This document shows, piece by piece, positions 9,243 to 18,695 of a stretch of 59,090 nucleotides of DNA (its first letter is position 1; the number at the start of each line of letters is the position of its first letter). Under the pieces are notes generated by a model, which was not told the origin of the DNA, searched no databases, and saw only the letters and a list, made by a program, of their open reading frames with translations. The stretch is from assembly GCA_013360295.1 (NCBI GenBank), contig JABWCL010000029.1, positions 1 through 59,090 of the forward strand. The letters are read 5' to 3'. Source of the DNA: Ignavibacteriaceae bacterium (lineage in GTDB: Bacteria; Bacteroidota; Ignavibacteria; Ignavibacteriales; Ignavibacteriaceae). A program made the position numbers and the translations under genes.

Positions 9243-11348
9243 ATGGAGATAATTTTGTTCCGAATCATTCCTTATTTGTCAGGGAAGAAATATACTTTCG
9301 CTACTTTTGCACTGCTCGTTTCGGGCCTCATCTTCTTCGGAGGTTGTGAGGTGAAAGAACCATTCCTGCCGGTCTACGATGCCGACCTGGTTATACCAAT
9401 ACTCGACAGGAAAAACACACTTATGGAACTCATCAATAAAGACACTACAGTGCTAAAGAGTTCTACAGACCCGTCATCACTTGGACTGCTCTATTATGAA
9501 GATGTGAAGCCCCTCGCGCCGGTTCTGGTACAGGATAAACTGGTAATGAACCCGATAGGTGTTCACACAGCGGTGCAGACGGGAACCATATCAATAAATG
9601 ACCCTGAACCTATCCAGTCAAATATAAGCGTTGTAAAACTTGTACCGCAGGCGCAGGGAGTTGACAGTATCATTTTCCCGGCGATAAGTAATAAATCAAT
9701 CACTCAAAACCTTGACAGGATTGAACAGTTCTCTGTCGCGACTTTTGAATCCGGTACTTTCCGCCTGACTTTTACGAATAATAACGGCGTAGCTATAACG
9801 ATTAACAGTATTGATTTCAAAAACGCCTATACCAGCCAGGTCATTCCTCAGTTACAATCAAGTGTACCTCTTACAATTAATTCAGGTGCATCCGGACAAA
9901 AAGACTTTAACCTCACGGGCGCCACACTTGTTGACAGTATGATCATTGAGATGGTTGTCAGTTCCCCCGGCAGCGGTTTGTCATTTGTACAATTGCCGCC
10001 GAACGCCGGAACTTCGGTTGATGCCCGAATAATAAATTTCTCCGTTGAGGAAGTACGCGCGGTGCTGCCTCCGCAGGATCCGGTTTTTATTGATAGCACC
10101 ATCGCGCTTGATGATTCAACATTTTTACGTGAGATCGTGATCAAGGAAGGCTCGCTCGTTTTTGAAGTCAGGAATTACCTGGATGTTGGCCTCACCGCGG
10201 TATTTACTTTTAATAATCTTAAAGATCCGTCAAATAACGCTTTCACGGCGAACTTTAATCTGACGAGGAGGGGGACGACCGGTGACAGACAGACTGTATC
10301 AGTGAGTTCGCTTCACGACTACAGGATTGTCTCGCTTGTCACAGGGCAGCTTACTAATAAGCTTTCCTATTCCGTACGGCTGACGCCGAATGCTACTACC
10401 GATCCGCGAAGCCTGCGGAAAGATGACAGTATGGCAGTGAACATAGATATGACTGACCTGATACTGCAATCGCTTGACGGAAGGGTAAAGCCCACACAGC
10501 TTGATTTTCAGGCAACACCGATTCCACTTCAGCTTGGTTCGCTCTCTAATTTTAATGCTTCCACCCTGAAGTTTGATAAGTTCCTTGTGGAAATGTTTGT
10601 TAATTCAAGCAGTACTGAACAACTGAGATTTGCCGGTAAGATCCGCGGAAAGAACAGAAACACACAGGCGACGGTTAACATACCTTCAACTGTTCTAAGC
10701 GGGAATCCGGGAACAACTCAGCAGATTATACTCTCTGAAACAGAATTAATAAATTTTATTAATACCTTTGCAACAGCACCTCCTGACAGCATTATTTTTG
10801 AGTACAATGCCGTTCTTAATCCGAATTATTTAACGGGTAAGATCGAAGACTCAGACAGTATCTACGGTACCGGCCATATTTCTACTCCTTTGACTATGGG
10901 TATGGGCAACGGAAGGTTTGTTGATACAAGTGAAATTAATATGCAGGAAGCAAATAAGGAGCAGCTTGACCAGCTTCAGTCTGCTTCGATCACCCTGATT
11001 ATTGAAAATCACCTGCCGATGGCGATCAACTTCAACGCGGTATTGCTGAACGAGTTCGGGGATACAACTATGTACATACCGCCAAGATACGCGCCAAACA
11101 GTGACACGCTAAAGATAAGAGGGGGAACCGTTTCGCCTACCACAAAAAGAGTGACAGCTCCGGCAGTAGACAGTGTGACTATCTTTATGAAAGCGGATGA
11201 GTTCCTGCAGTTTTCAAGGAGCAAATCAATCAGGTCTTACATAAAGATGAATACATCTCTTCCTGCGGTTGCGCCGGTTTCATTTTACACTTCGGATTAT
11301 ATTAAGATCCGGGGCTTTGGTGCCGTTAAATACAGAGTGAAACCGTAG
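9243..11348 (+). CDS. Large lipoprotein of unknown function
   Basis: A 701-residue exported protein. After a long N-terminus (about 20 residues before the hydrophobic core) there is a lipobox-like FFGGC near residue 35, so it is probably a lipoprotein. The rest is Ser-, Thr-, Asn- and Val-rich with many beta-strand-like segments and no catalytic motif that I recognise, suggesting stacked beta domains at the cell surface. It ends just before the downstream barrel gene (gap of 15 bases to its preferred ATG). The two are probably an operon and may act as a lipoprotein/barrel pair in the outer membrane. Confidence 0.75.
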   Translation: MEIILFRIIPYLSGKKYTFATFALLVSGLIFFGGCEVKEPFLPVYDADLVIPILDRKNTLMELINKDTTVLKSSTDPSSLGLLYYEDVKPLAPVLVQDKLVMNPIGVHTAVQTGTISINDPEPIQSNISVVKLVPQAQGVDSIIFPAISNKSITQNLDRIEQFSVATFESGTFRLTFTNNNGVAITINSIDFKNAYTSQVIPQLQSSVPLTINSGASGQKDFNLTGATLVDSMIIEMVVSSPGSGLSFVQLPPNAGTSVDARIINFSVEEVRAVLPPQDPVFIDSTIALDDSTFLREIVIKEGSLVFEVRNYLDVGLTAVFTFNNLKDPSNNAFTANFNLTRRGTTGDRQTVSVSSLHDYRIVSLVTGQLTNKLSYSVRLTPNATTDPRSLRKDDSMAVNIDMTDLILQSLDGRVKPTQLDFQATPIPLQLGSLSNFNASTLKFDKFLVEMFVNSSSTEQLRFAGKIRGKNRNTQATVNIPSTVLSGNPGTTQQIILSETELINFINTFATAPPDSIIFEYNAVLNPNYLTGKIEDSDSIYGTGHISTPLTMGMGNGRFVDTSEINMQEANKEQLDQLQSASITLIIENHLPMAINFNAVLLNEFGDTTMYIPPRYAPNSDTLKIRGGTVSPTTKRVTAPAVDSVTIFMKADEFLQFSRSKSIRSYIKMNTSLPAVAPVSFYTSDYIKIRGFGAVKYRVKP

Positions 11349-11363
11349 GTGAAGGAGAAGAAA

Positions 11364-12794
11364 ATGAAAAAGTTTTTTATTGTAATCTTAGTTAATTTAC
11401 TCTTCTCCGGATTATACGCACAGGGCGGCGGCTCAACAGGCGCGGCCGATGCGTGGAGCACATCTACCGGTAAAACATATACCGTGCTGGCGAAGGGATT
11501 ATACGCGATAGGTAAAAACCCCGCGAACCTTTATCTCACCGAAGCAAAAAGGTGGGAAGTTTCAAGCCACTTCCCGCTGCCGAACGTCCATATGCGTGTG
11601 GGTACAGACTTCCTCAGTCTTAATGAATACAACTACTTCTTTGGCGGAGAGCCCGGCCCAAACGGTGAAACGCAGGGGCGCTACCTGACCGAGAGTGATA
11701 AGGAACGTCTGCTTAACGTCTTTGAAGGAGGCGGAATGATATTCGCGGACATCGCTCTCAGTAATCTGGCGGTTGCATATAAACTAAATAACAACAAGGG
11801 TGTCCTTGCATTCACAATGAATGATTATATGATGCAGAAGTTCAACATTCCCGCAGGAATGATAGACCTCTTCGTAAGCGGTAACCCGCCGAATAAAACA
11901 TACGACTTTAACGACCTAGATGTAAAGATCAGTTATCTTCGCGAGTATACATTTTCCTTTGCGAGAGATCTGAATTTTATGAAACCCAAGTTTGTTAAAA
12001 ATCTTTACGGAGGTGTCACTCTGAAATATATGCAGGGAATGGCATACGCAGGAGTTGACGAAATGAATACTAATTTCACCACTCAGCCTGACGGCATACT
12101 CACAGGTCAAAGCAGGATGAGAATTCTGACCGCATTCTCGGATAACGTAGGCGTGGAATATGATTTCGACTCCACCGCGGAGAAAAAGAATTTCACATTC
12201 TCACTTTTCCCTAAACCGGTCGGTTCGGGTTTCGGGATTGACTTTGGCCTTACCGCCGAAATTGGGGACAGATGGAAAATTGGTCTCGCATTTACCGATA
12301 TCGGATCCATGACCTGGAGTCAGAATGTAGCGGAATACATTAGTTATCACGATTTCACCATTACTGAGATCATCGATCCAATTCAGAGGGACTCGCTGGT
12401 TACATTCCTTAAAGGGGAAGGGAGATATACTTCTGCATTCACAAAACCATTACCCACAGCGTTCCGGCTGGGTGCCTCGTTTCTTGTCTGGAAAAACGAT
12501 TTTAAGTATTTTTTACTTAGTATGGACTACAACCAGGGCTTTAACAATGAGCCGAGGAACAGTACATCACCGAGAATATCAATAGGCGGTGAGTGGAATC
12601 AGACAAAATGGCTCCCTTATATGAGAGGCGGATTCTCTTTTGGAGGAGATTCTCCATTTATATGGTCGGTAGGTATAGGGTTTAATTGGGGACCGGTCGA
12701 GTTTAACCTTGCCACACCGGATTTCCATTACATATTTATACCGGGAGACGCTCAGAGGATAGCATTCGCGACGAGCGCAAGGTGGAAATTCTAA
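11364..12794 (+). CDS. Outer-membrane barrel protein, DUF5723-like
   Basis: A 476-residue exported protein with a clear signal peptide (FIVILVNLLFSGLYAQ). A Gly-rich segment and the conserved-looking KGLYAIGKNPANLYL follow; this is typical of FadL/PorV-like and DUF5723 barrels of the FCB group. The C-terminus ends in an aromatic residue (RWKF), as barrels do. I prefer the ATG at 11364, because GAAGGAG lies just upstream; an in-frame GTG at 11349 would consume that site. Transport or assembly partner is unknown. The upstream lipoprotein gene is likely co-transcribed. Confidence 0.75.
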   Translation: MKKFFIVILVNLLFSGLYAQGGGSTGAADAWSTSTGKTYTVLAKGLYAIGKNPANLYLTEAKRWEVSSHFPLPNVHMRVGTDFLSLNEYNYFFGGEPGPNGETQGRYLTESDKERLLNVFEGGGMIFADIALSNLAVAYKLNNNKGVLAFTMNDYMMQKFNIPAGMIDLFVSGNPPNKTYDFNDLDVKISYLREYTFSFARDLNFMKPKFVKNLYGGVTLKYMQGMAYAGVDEMNTNFTTQPDGILTGQSRMRILTAFSDNVGVEYDFDSTAEKKNFTFSLFPKPVGSGFGIDFGLTAEIGDRWKIGLAFTDIGSMTWSQNVAEYISYHDFTITEIIDPIQRDSLVTFLKGEGRYTSAFTKPLPTAFRLGASFLVWKNDFKYFLLSMDYNQGFNNEPRNSTSPRISIGGEWNQTKWLPYMRGGFSFGGDSPFIWSVGIGFNWGPVEFNLATPDFHYIFIPGDAQRIAFATSARWKF

Positions 12795-12805
12795 AAGGCT
12801 AAATA

Positions 12806-13888
12806 TTATTGCCTGAAACGGGCAAGATTAATTACAGAAGCCAGAAGGAATAAAAAGTTTACAAGCCAGGCAGTGAGGAACGGGTCCATCGCCCCGTTTT
12901 TACCGAACGCCTGGCTTATTTTCATTAATACAAGGTAGATGAAAGTAATAAGGATATTAATCCCCACCTGAATCGCCAATCCCCCTTTACGCTTATTAGC
13001 CGAGAAAGGCAAACCAAAAAGGACAACTACAAACGGGGTAACAGCGAATGCAAATCTTGCGTGATATTCGATCTGCGTTCTTGAAGGATCGGTGCCTGCC
13101 CTTTTCTGATTATCAATAAGTTCACGCAGTTCTTCCAGATCCATCTCTTCCGGTTTCATCTGTTTTGAGGAAAGGTCTTCCGGCTTAAAGTTCAGTCCGT
13201 TTAATTCCTGTTCCTTAAATTGAATGAGGGTTTCACTAAGTCCGTTAAACTGGCGCTGGGTGCCATTAAGAGCGACCCACTTGTTTTTAAGCGTGTCATA
13301 CTTCAGCCTTTGCGCGTCTATTCTTGCTACCAAACGGGTTATATCTTTGGGGTCGAACGTGTGGATCCCGACTCTGAGCGCCTGGAGGTTCGGTTCATCA
13401 AAATATGAGATAGCTACAATTTTTGCCTGGGAATCCTGAAAGAAAATATTACTCCCCGCAAAATTGAACCCGCGGTTAAGGTATTTCATTTCAAGGCTGA
13501 GTTTCTTTTCATTTGCTTTGGGTACAACGTAGCCGCCAAAGTAAACGGAGAAAACGCAGACGAGGACAGTAACTATAATAACAGGCAGCATAAAACGGTA
13601 GAGGCTCACTCCGGCCGCCTTAACCGCCGTCAGTTCATTCAGGTTAGACATTTTCCCGACGGTAAAAAGACTTGCAAAGAGTACGGCAACGGGCATCATT
13701 AACCGGACTATCTCAGGCATAAAGACAAAATAATACTGGAGAATAATACCGTTGGGGACATTCATATCTATAAAATCGTCGAGATTTTCCATCAAGTCTA
13801 TCACCACGAAGATCAGAGTGAAAGCGAGCAGGCCGAAGAGGATGGACTGCAGAAACTGTTTTATCAGGTACCTGTCAATTATTTTCAA
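12806..13888 (-). CDS. lptG: LptF/LptG-family permease (second of pair)
   Basis: Inner-membrane subunit of the ABC exporter that pulls lipopolysaccharide from the inner membrane and feeds it into the Lpt bridge. The 360 residues have the YjgP/YjgQ plan: three N-terminal membrane segments starting at IDRYLIKQFLQSILFGLLAFTLIFVVIDL, a periplasmic beta-jellyroll region (about 120-250), and three C-terminal segments. The start is a TTG overlapping the stop of the upstream permease gene (bases 13885-13888), so the two are translationally coupled. Assigning G rather than F is by convention here. LptB is not in the window. Confidence 0.85.
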   Translation of the reverse strand: MKIIDRYLIKQFLQSILFGLLAFTLIFVVIDLMENLDDFIDMNVPNGIILQYYFVFMPEIVRLMMPVAVLFASLFTVGKMSNLNELTAVKAAGVSLYRFMLPVIIVTVLVCVFSVYFGGYVVPKANEKKLSLEMKYLNRGFNFAGSNIFFQDSQAKIVAISYFDEPNLQALRVGIHTFDPKDITRLVARIDAQRLKYDTLKNKWVALNGTQRQFNGLSETLIQFKEQELNGLNFKPEDLSSKQMKPEEMDLEELRELIDNQKRAGTDPSRTQIEYHARFAFAVTPFVVVLFGLPFSANKRKGGLAIQVGINILITFIYLVLMKISQAFGKNGAMDPFLTAWLVNFLFLLASVINLARFRQ

Positions 13889-15255
13889 TTCTGCTCCTGC
13901 TCCTGTTCCTGCTGCTGCCAGTTTTTCGGGATGAATCTTTTCAGTGATGAGAAATCAATCGTTACACTTTCTTTTGCCGTCTTATACGTAAGGATGATTC
14001 CTACCACACCGAGGAGGATATTAGCCGACCACATTCCCATAAAGGGGGAGAGGAGGCCTCTGTCGGCAAGTTTTTCTCCGCCGATAAGGAATGCCCAGTA
14101 AACAAGGAAAAAGAAAAGGCTGACGCTGGCGGCAACACCGAACCCGCCCTTGCGGGTCATAACACCCAGGGGGCCGCCTAATAAAATAAAAACAACACAC
14201 GCGAACGGAATGGAATATTTTTTATGGATCTCAACCATATACTTATCAATTTCATTCTGCATCATCTGTTCGCGGACGACTGCGCTTACAACAGCGTTTT
14301 TATTTGCGTGGAGAGTGTTCAGAAGGTTCCTCAGCCTCATTTCCGGTGAAGCCGAATTGGGCGGAACGGGCTTTATTGTCGGGTCGCCATAAAAGATTTT
14401 CCTCACCTCGTCATCATACATTTTCGCATAAGTTTGGCGGATGGCTTCAAGGCTATCCACGCGGATCTGCATATCGGCAGTGCTAAGTTCACGGTCGCCT
14501 CGTTGGCTGCTGCCCGGTGTGCTTTGCTGAAACGAAAATTGTTCAGCGTTCATTGCGATGCGGTGATGCGTGAAGCGAAGTTTGCGGTACAGCCCGGACT
14601 GCGCGATGTCAGTCTCGTGTATCTCACCGTCGTTCAGATCCATTATAAGTTTAGTCATATCCCGCGAGAAGTAAATTTTACCATCTACCGCGGTTACCAC
14701 GTTGACCTTGTTTGCATCATTATAATCATAAATAGTAACCCCGTACAGTTTGTTTGTTTTTTGGTCAATATCCCTCACCAGGATAGCGTAATTTGTCACT
14801 TCCTGAGAGAAGACGCCGGGTTCCAGAGAAAGTGTGGGCTTCTTCTGGGAGATATCAAACATAAGGATTTTTGCGGCGTGGTTGGCGTCCGGGAGGACAT
14901 CATTATTAAAAACTATCAATCCGTAGAAAATCACCATAGAGAATAATACCGGGGGAAGAAGCATCCTGTAGAGGCTCACCCCGCTTGATTTCATTATGGT
15001 GACTTCATTATTCTGAGACATTCCGCCGAACGCCATAAGTGTGGAGATCAGCATAGCCATTGGTACAACGAGAACAACCATCCACGCGAGATTGTAGGCG
15101 ATAAGCTGTATGATAAGCATCGTATCCAACCCCTTTCCCACGAGCCGGTCGGCGGTTTTCATCAGAAATTGTAAGAGGAAAATACCCATAAGGGTTGCCG
15201 AGGCAAAGACAAAGGGGACCAGATGGTTCTTGAGTATGTACCAGGCTAAAATCAT
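13885..15255 (-). CDS. lptF: LptF/LptG-family permease (first of pair)
   Basis: The partner LPS-export permease, 456 residues from the ATG at 15255 (MILAWYILKNHLVPF). A frame extends to a TTG at 15303, but that adds a hydrophobic stretch unlike the family. Three membrane segments, a long periplasmic domain (about 110-340, larger than in the partner) and three more segments are visible. The C-terminus is an unusual Gln/Glu-rich tail (WQQQEQEQEQN). It probably heterodimerises with the overlapping downstream protein. It is divergent from the gene at 15348. Confidence 0.85.
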   Translation of the reverse strand: MILAWYILKNHLVPFVFASATLMGIFLLQFLMKTADRLVGKGLDTMLIIQLIAYNLAWMVVLVVPMAMLISTLMAFGGMSQNNEVTIMKSSGVSLYRMLLPPVLFSMVIFYGLIVFNNDVLPDANHAAKILMFDISQKKPTLSLEPGVFSQEVTNYAILVRDIDQKTNKLYGVTIYDYNDANKVNVVTAVDGKIYFSRDMTKLIMDLNDGEIHETDIAQSGLYRKLRFTHHRIAMNAEQFSFQQSTPGSSQRGDRELSTADMQIRVDSLEAIRQTYAKMYDDEVRKIFYGDPTIKPVPPNSASPEMRLRNLLNTLHANKNAVVSAVVREQMMQNEIDKYMVEIHKKYSIPFACVVFILLGGPLGVMTRKGGFGVAASVSLFFFLVYWAFLIGGEKLADRGLLSPFMGMWSANILLGVVGIILTYKTAKESVTIDFSSLKRFIPKNWQQQEQEQEQN

Positions 15256-15347
15256 TACGTAAATATAAAAATACGCGGGGAGGCATACAATTTTTAACAG
15301 CAAAAAATTAAAGCTTAATTCGTATTTTTGAATTTTGAAAATCAGAG

Positions 15348-16334
15348 ATGAAGAGAACTCTTTACATTTTCGCCCTGCTTTTACTTCCGGTTTTTGGACA
15401 GGCTAAAATCGAGGCTGAGTATTCCCGGTGGCTGAAGGATTCCCTTCAGTTTACCGACCAGACCAGCGGTATAACTTTTATTGAACGAAAGACTGACGGA
15501 AGCGCTTTCTTCCTTTTAGCTGATGATATCGGAGCGGTGTACAGCCTTACCATAGATGCAACCGAGAGTTATATGCTGCGAAAGTTCGGATTTGGTAAAG
15601 AAGCGGAAGACTTCCTCGCGAAACTTCCTAAAAAAGACTTCGAAGAGATTTCTTATGACAGACATACAGGGAACGTCTATTTGTCAATTGAAGGTAATTT
15701 TCCTGCCCCTAAAACAACTGCGGGGATTTTCAGGATCGTTTTCAGTGGGAACGATATAAATACGGGTGAGATAAGCCGTCTCGAACCGGTAAAATTTACT
15801 CCTGAGGATCTGTTTCTGAAATACCTTGAGAATAACATAAGTTATGAGGGAATATGTGTTGACGAGAATTTCTTCTACCTGGGACTCGAGGGATTCCAAA
15901 AAGGGATGTTTTTTGCTGATAGCTCGCTGATCTTTGTCGCTGATAAAAATACGAGGGAAATCAGAAAAGTCTTCAGTACTAAATCAGTAGGTGCAGGTAC
16001 AGTTTGCGGGATGTATTCTGAGGGAGGCGGAATTGTCTGGTTAATGGACAGGAACACCGCCAAATTGATAAGGGTAAAAGTAAATGACGAAAGTCTGGAA
16101 AAGCTGGCGGAGTACGAGATAACGAGCAGGATGCCCGGATACCCGGAACGCTCATACGTGATGGCGCTGGAATCGGTGACAATAGATGATAAGGGGTATA
16201 TTTATTGTGTAGATGATCCGTGGCGTACTTTTTATATTCCGGGTCAGGAAATAATAAATTCCCTGGATCCTGTGACAATTGACAATTTCAAAAAATATAT
16301 ACCCATAATATATAAATTAAGGCAAATTCAATAA
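15348..16334 (+). CDS. Secreted propeller-like protein (SdiA-regulated/esterase-like)
   Basis: A 328-residue exported protein with a signal peptide ending near VFGQA. Repeated segments such as EEISYDRHTGNVYLSIEGN, SYEGICVDENFFYLGLEG and ESVTIDDKGYIYCVDD are typical blades of the esterase-like phytase/SdiA-regulated beta-propeller superfamily. No catalytic residues can be assigned from sequence. The M20 peptidase gene follows after 15 bases, so co-transcription is likely, perhaps linking it to scavenging at the cell surface. The family call is tentative. Confidence 0.65.
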   Translation: MKRTLYIFALLLLPVFGQAKIEAEYSRWLKDSLQFTDQTSGITFIERKTDGSAFFLLADDIGAVYSLTIDATESYMLRKFGFGKEAEDFLAKLPKKDFEEISYDRHTGNVYLSIEGNFPAPKTTAGIFRIVFSGNDINTGEISRLEPVKFTPEDLFLKYLENNISYEGICVDENFFYLGLEGFQKGMFFADSSLIFVADKNTREIRKVFSTKSVGAGTVCGMYSEGGGIVWLMDRNTAKLIRVKVNDESLEKLAEYEITSRMPGYPERSYVMALESVTIDDKGYIYCVDDPWRTFYIPGQEIINSLDPVTIDNFKKYIPIIYKLRQIQ

Positions 16335-16349
16335 ACGAAAGGATAGTGT

Positions 16350-17714
16350 ATGGACGTTGTTCTGAACCATATAAAAAATAATCAGCTGCATTATATCGAG
16401 GAGTTAAAGGAGCTACTTAAAATTCCGAGTATCAGTACCCAGGAGGAAAATAAGGGGGATATGCAGCGCTGCGCTGAATATGTTGCCGCGAAACTATCGA
16501 CGGCAGGAATGGATCGTGTAGAAATTTTCCAGACTCCCGGCCATCCTATTGTTTACGGTGAATGGCTCGCAGCACCCGGCAAACCCACTATCCTTGTATA
16601 TGGCCATTATGATGTTCAGCCGGTTGATCCGATTGATCTGTGGGAGTCCCCTCCATTTGAACCGGTAATCAGGGACGGCAAGATCTTTGCAAGAGGCGCT
16701 ACCGATGATAAAGGGCAGATGTATATGCACATCAAGAGCGTTGAAGCATTGATTAAGGAAACCGGCGGCCTTCCTGTCAACGTAAAATTTCTTATCGAAG
16801 GTGAAGAGGAAATTGGAAGCCCGAGCCTTGAACCATTTATTAAAGATCATCTTGACCTGCTTAAGTGCGATGTGGTACTCATCTCAGATACCTCATTGTA
16901 CGCACCGGGTGTTCCTACTTTAACATACGGCTTACGCGGGCTCTGTTATATGGAAGTTGAATTAGTCGGCCCAAACCGCGACCTCCACTCAGGTACTTTC
17001 GGCGGCGCGGTAGCAAACCCGATCAATACTCTGGCGAAGATTATCGCGCAGCTTCACGATAAGAACGGAAAGGTAGCTGTTCCGGGATTCTATGGTGATG
17101 TTCTCCCTATAACTTCACTGGAAAAGAAAAACTTTTCAAGACTTAAATTCTCTGAAAAAGCGTATGCCAAGAATTTGGGTGTGGCAGAGCTTCAGGGAGA
17201 GAAGGGCTACTCTACGCTGGAGAGAACCTGGGCGCGGCCGACACTCGATTGCAATGGTATTTTTGGCGGATTCACCGGGCAGGGTGCCAAAACGGTTATC
17301 CCGTCAAAGGCGACTGCAAAAATCAGTATGCGTTTAGTCCCGAACCAGGACCCAAAGAAGATCGCGAAGCTATTTGAAAAACACATCAAATCAATCGCGC
17401 CGAAGAGCGTTAAGGTCAAGGTCAGCAGTCTCCACGGCGCTTATCCCGCGATTACTCCGCTTGAGCACGCTGCCACAAAAGCCGCTACAATAGCGATGGA
17501 AAAAGCTTTTGGCAAAAAAATTGTGTATATGCGCGAGGGAGGAAGCATCCCTATCGTTGCAACTTTTGATAAATTACTTAAGGCTCCATCTGTTCTGATG
17601 GGACTCGGCCTGAATACTGAAAATTTACACTCGCCTAACGAGCATTTTAACCTTACACACTTTGGATTAGGCATTCAGTCTTCCGCCCTGTTCTTCGAAG
17701 AGATGGCAAAATAA
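16350..17714 (+). CDS. M20-family dipeptidase
   Basis: A zinc-dependent exopeptidase of the M20 family (DapE/carnosinase-like), 454 residues, without a signal peptide and so cytoplasmic. The metal ligands and catalytic residues lie in VYGHYDVQPVDP, GATDDKGQ and EGEEEIGSPS. A dimerisation domain (about 190-330) contains GLRGLCYMEVELVGPNRDLHSG, and the C-terminal half carries GGSIPIV. It probably hydrolyses dipeptides. AAAGGA lies 7 bases before the ATG. A strong hairpin follows the gene. Confidence 0.9.
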   Translation: MDVVLNHIKNNQLHYIEELKELLKIPSISTQEENKGDMQRCAEYVAAKLSTAGMDRVEIFQTPGHPIVYGEWLAAPGKPTILVYGHYDVQPVDPIDLWESPPFEPVIRDGKIFARGATDDKGQMYMHIKSVEALIKETGGLPVNVKFLIEGEEEIGSPSLEPFIKDHLDLLKCDVVLISDTSLYAPGVPTLTYGLRGLCYMEVELVGPNRDLHSGTFGGAVANPINTLAKIIAQLHDKNGKVAVPGFYGDVLPITSLEKKNFSRLKFSEKAYAKNLGVAELQGEKGYSTLERTWARPTLDCNGIFGGFTGQGAKTVIPSKATAKISMRLVPNQDPKKIAKLFEKHIKSIAPKSVKVKVSSLHGAYPAITPLEHAATKAATIAMEKAFGKKIVYMREGGSIPIVATFDKLLKAPSVLMGLGLNTENLHSPNEHFNLTHFGLGIQSSALFFEEMAK

Positions 17715-17730
17715 ATATCATATTTTATGA

Positions 17731-17760
17731 GGGTTATCAGGATTCTGATAACCCTTATAT
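17731..17760 (+). terminator. Terminator-like hairpin
   Basis: A perfect 10-bp stem, GGGTTATCAG (17731-17740) and CTGATAACCC (17745-17754), with a 4-base loop GATT. The following sequence is only moderately T-rich. It ends the M20 peptidase unit. Confidence 0.75.
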
Positions 17761-17786
17761 TGACTTAGGAAAATCAACTTTATATA

Positions 17787-18695
17787 ATGAAAAAATCTAT
17801 ACCTATAGTACTATTAATGCTCGTCCTCGCTGCCGCGCTTTTGTATTATTTTTATACCAAAGGATTCTTTGGTGATACCACGAGCACCGGCACGGACGAT
17901 GCGCAGAAAGAGGTCGCGCACGATGAGTCAACTGACCTTGGCATACAGGAGTATACACTCAGAGAGAGAATAAAGATGGCGACGCAGAGGTTTCCCGGCG
18001 ACACGCTTGAACTGATGGAATTTATACTCAAGAATTATGATCCCGGGACGTATCTGCTGGATGTTGATAAAACTTTTTCAACTAATACACCAAGGTCAGC
18101 TGTTATCTACGGGAAATCGAAAGATTCATTAGACATATACGCGCTGATAGCAAGGTCAAAGAAAGAAGATGAGCGCACGGTAGAAATTAAAAACCTGATT
18201 GGTTACGACGCAAGTTTCATTGACTTTGACAGTACCGAACTCGGAACCGCGTACTTTTTCCTGAATCATTACAAATACGCCGGAGGAACATTCTCTAAGG
18301 TCTGGGAAGCTCCCGTTCCCACACACGGTGGTTTTAACATTCTGACTATGGAAACCTGGGATAAGAAAAAAATCCCTTATATCAAGATAAGGTTTTATGA
18401 TGCCGAGGATATAGGGCACGTTGATTACAATTATTTCTTTGTAGGTGGAATTGATTCAATGCCGCACCTTGTGGCGAGTTATGAAGGTATTAATGCCAGG
18501 CGGTCGCTGACGGATCTTAACAACGACAGGTATCCCGACTATTATGAATATGTCTATTTTGATACGGGCAGGGAGATTGTTGTGGCAGACTCGGTGCCTT
18601 TCGTTTTCCGTGATAGCGTATACGTAAACACACGGAATCCGAAACAGAAGAGGAAATTTTACGATTTAGATTTCGAAAAACTAAATAATAAATAA
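17787..18695 (+). CDS. Membrane-anchored protein of unknown function
   Basis: A 302-residue protein with one N-terminal membrane segment (IPIVLLMLVLAAALLYYFY) and a Thr-, Asp- and Glu-rich linker, then a periplasmic domain without a family I recognise. The soluble part has repeated Tyr/Asp-rich beta-like stretches (for example HVDYNYFFVGGID and LTDLNNDRYPDYYEYVYFD). The latter resembles a single calcium-binding FG-GAP-like loop. Its stop overlaps the ygfZ start by one base, so the two are co-translated. No function can be assigned. Confidence 0.75.
   Translation: MKKSIPIVLLMLVLAAALLYYFYTKGFFGDTTSTGTDDAQKEVAHDESTDLGIQEYTLRERIKMATQRFPGDTLELMEFILKNYDPGTYLLDVDKTFSTNTPRSAVIYGKSKDSLDIYALIARSKKEDERTVEIKNLIGYDASFIDFDSTELGTAYFFLNHYKYAGGTFSKVWEAPVPTHGGFNILTMETWDKKKIPYIKIRFYDAEDIGHVDYNYFFVGGIDSMPHLVASYEGINARRSLTDLNNDRYPDYYEYVYFDTGREIVVADSVPFVFRDSVYVNTRNPKQKRKFYDLDFEKLNNK

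Noticed and set aside
14434-14946. 170-codon plus-strand frame inside the lptF gene
   Set aside because: It is antisense to a well-supported LptF-family protein and has no ribosome site or family match.
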